This document shows positions 60,343 through 64,000 of a stretch of 64,000 bases of DNA, in pieces. The stretch spans positions 3,534,001 through 3,598,000 of the forward strand of contig NZ_CP090064.1 of assembly GCF_023100685.1 (NCBI RefSeq). The letters run 5' to 3'. The position numbers and the translations under genes were made by a program. Under the pieces are notes generated by a model, which ran no database searches, had not been told where the DNA came from, and saw only the letters and a program-made list of their open reading frames with translations. This DNA comes from Proteus vulgaris. Its GTDB lineage: Bacteria; Pseudomonadota; Gammaproteobacteria; Enterobacterales; Enterobacteriaceae. How positions within the stretch are numbered: position 1 is the stretch's first letter; every line of letters begins with the position of its first letter.

Positions 60343-60499
60343 TTTATTCTCTCCCATCCAGACTTTAACTGTCGGCTCCAGAATCACACTGGATCTGCTG
60401 ACCTTTGCATTACAATGGCAACACAAAGCGCTCGCGGGCTTTACTTGGATCTTCAAGTATCTACCGCCGGTGGGGACTTTCACCCCGCCCTGAGATTAA
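60343..60499 (-). promoter_or_regulatory. FMN riboswitch (RFN element) upstream of ribB
   Basis: On the minus strand the conserved RFN strings appear in order: CTCAGGGCGGGGTGAAAGTC, CCACCGGCGGTA, AGCCCGCGAGCG, GGTCAGCAGATCC, GGAGCCGACAGTTAAAGTC and GGATGGGAGAGAAT. The P1 helix forms from AATCTC and GAGAGAAT. Downstream in the leader, GCCCTG (plus 60256-60261) can pair with CAGGGC of the 5' strand (plus 60487-60492), a possible alternative fold. A hairpin TCTGCTTA/TAAGCAGA also lies between aptamer and start. Long opposed frames over this region are shadows. Confidence 0.96.
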
Positions 60500-60703
60500 C
60501 GAAGAAACTATACGCTTTAAAATTATAAGAGGCAATCATCAATCCGTGACAATACTTGTTTAATCACATAATCACTTTATGACATACGGTTATTTAACGA
60601 TTTATAATAAAAAAGTAACAATAATCCTGATATCTAGTTTTATTCCCTCAGCCCTCATATTACACTTAGCCTCAGCTTTCTATTTTATTTGTGAGGACTT
60701 CCC

Positions 60704-61024
60704 ATGTTGGACCCGAAAAAACTTGAACAAGTCGCGCGCCAAATCCAAAACGTTCTGCCACAAGGCATCAAAGATTTTGGTGATGATATTGATAAAAAAA
60801 TCCGCACTGTTCTGCAATCTCAATTAAACAAGTTGGATTTAGTTAATCGCGAAGAGTTTGATGTACAGACTCAAGTCTTATTACGCACTCGTGAAAAACT
60901 AACACGCTTAGAACACCGTTTAAATGAGCTAGAAGCTGGTCTAATTGCAAAACCTCAAGCTGAAGTTATCCAAGCTGAAGACGTTGAAATTACAGTAGAA
61001 ACTCAAGCAGAAAATAAAGCTTAA
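60704..61024 (+). CDS. ubiK: Ubiquinone biosynthesis accessory factor UbiK (YqiC)
   Basis: UbiK assists aerobic ubiquinone synthesis by binding UbiJ and lipids. The 106-aa product (E. coli 96) begins [34 protein letters not shown] and carries a C-terminal coiled coil ([31 protein letters not shown]). The tail is acidic and slightly longer than in E. coli. It is divergent from the riboswitch-controlled ribB; the 204-bp gap must hold both promoters. A terminator follows. Confidence 0.94.
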   Translation: MLDPKKLEQVARQIQNVLPQGIKDFGDDIDKKIRTVLQSQLNKLDLVNREEFDVQTQVLLRTREKLTRLEHRLNELEAGLIAKPQAEVIQAEDVEITVETQAENKA

Positions 61025-61066
61025 TCTATTTACTTTATTAGTTATTCTCTTTATTAATAAAGCAAA

Positions 61067-61101
61067 AACCCTGTATCTTACCCAGACACAGGGTTATTTT
61101 T
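61067..61101 (+). terminator. Terminator between ubiK and glvA
   Basis: An 8-bp perfect stem AACCCTGT/ACAGGGTT (61067-61074 with 61088-61095) followed by a T-run. It serves ubiK and may also stop the convergent glvCA transcript. Confidence 0.8.
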
Positions 61102-61127
61102 TATGTGCTCTATAAATCAATTACTCA

Positions 61128-64000
<2,873 letters not shown>

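Noticed and set aside
60229..60493. Two 84-codon frames, one on each strand, over the ribB leader
   Set aside because: They cover the FMN riboswitch; the RNA element explains the conservation and neither frame has a proper start context.

Overview
The window is chromosomal DNA of an enterobacterium of the Morganellaceae, most likely a Proteus species. Evidence: E. coli-type gene blocks at strongly diverged protein level, AT-rich intergenic DNA, and an autotransporter matching the Proteus toxic agglutinin Pta. Almost everything is core genome. The one clearly accessory stretch is about 37.7-44.5 kb.

Layout: (1) 1-18.5 kb, minus strand: recD (cut by the window edge), recB, ptrA, recC, the four minor-pseudopilin genes ppdC-ygdB-ppdB-ppdA, thyA, lgt, ptsP, rppH. 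This is the E. coli recBCD-thyA-lgt-ptsP-rppH block: DNA repair, dTMP synthesis, lipoprotein maturation, nitrogen-PTS and RNA 5'-end turnover. (2) 18.6-36.6 kb, mostly plus strand: a TPP riboswitch and the thiBPQ thiamine importer, then polB, rapA, rluA, djlA (minus), lptD, surA, pdxA, rsmA, apaG, apaH; folA follows on minus. This is the block near 1 min in E. coli: outer-membrane assembly, B6, rRNA methylation, Ap4A hydrolysis. (3) 37.7-44.1 kb: a LysE-type exporter, an unrecognised very AT-rich 380-aa gene, an IS3-family element and the pta autotransporter. This stretch lies exactly where two blocks that are far apart in E. coli are joined. (4) 44.5-61.0 kb: ftsP, plsC, parC, parE, yqiA, cpdA, nudF (minus); tolC, ygiB, ygiC (plus); ygiD, FMN riboswitch-ribB (minus); ubiK (plus). 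This is the E. coli 68-min block, without yqiB and zupT. (5) 61.1-64 kb: glvA and glvC (cut by the edge), an alpha-glucoside PTS uptake and hydrolysis pair.

Most notable observations. ParC is 985 aa, about 230 aa longer than E. coli ParC, because its C-terminal DNA-wrapping domain is present twice in tandem as two well-diverged copies. The ParC residue equivalent to quinolone-target Ser80 is glycine. The TPP riboswitch expression platform can be read base by base as two mutually exclusive pairings controlling the thiB ribosome binding site. The IS3 element has landed between pta and what appears to be pta's own terminator. A 380-aa orphan protein with a strong ribosome binding site sits beside the IS. 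A 30-codon hydrophobic ORF lies between rluA and djlA. No CRISPR array, rRNA or tRNA was seen.
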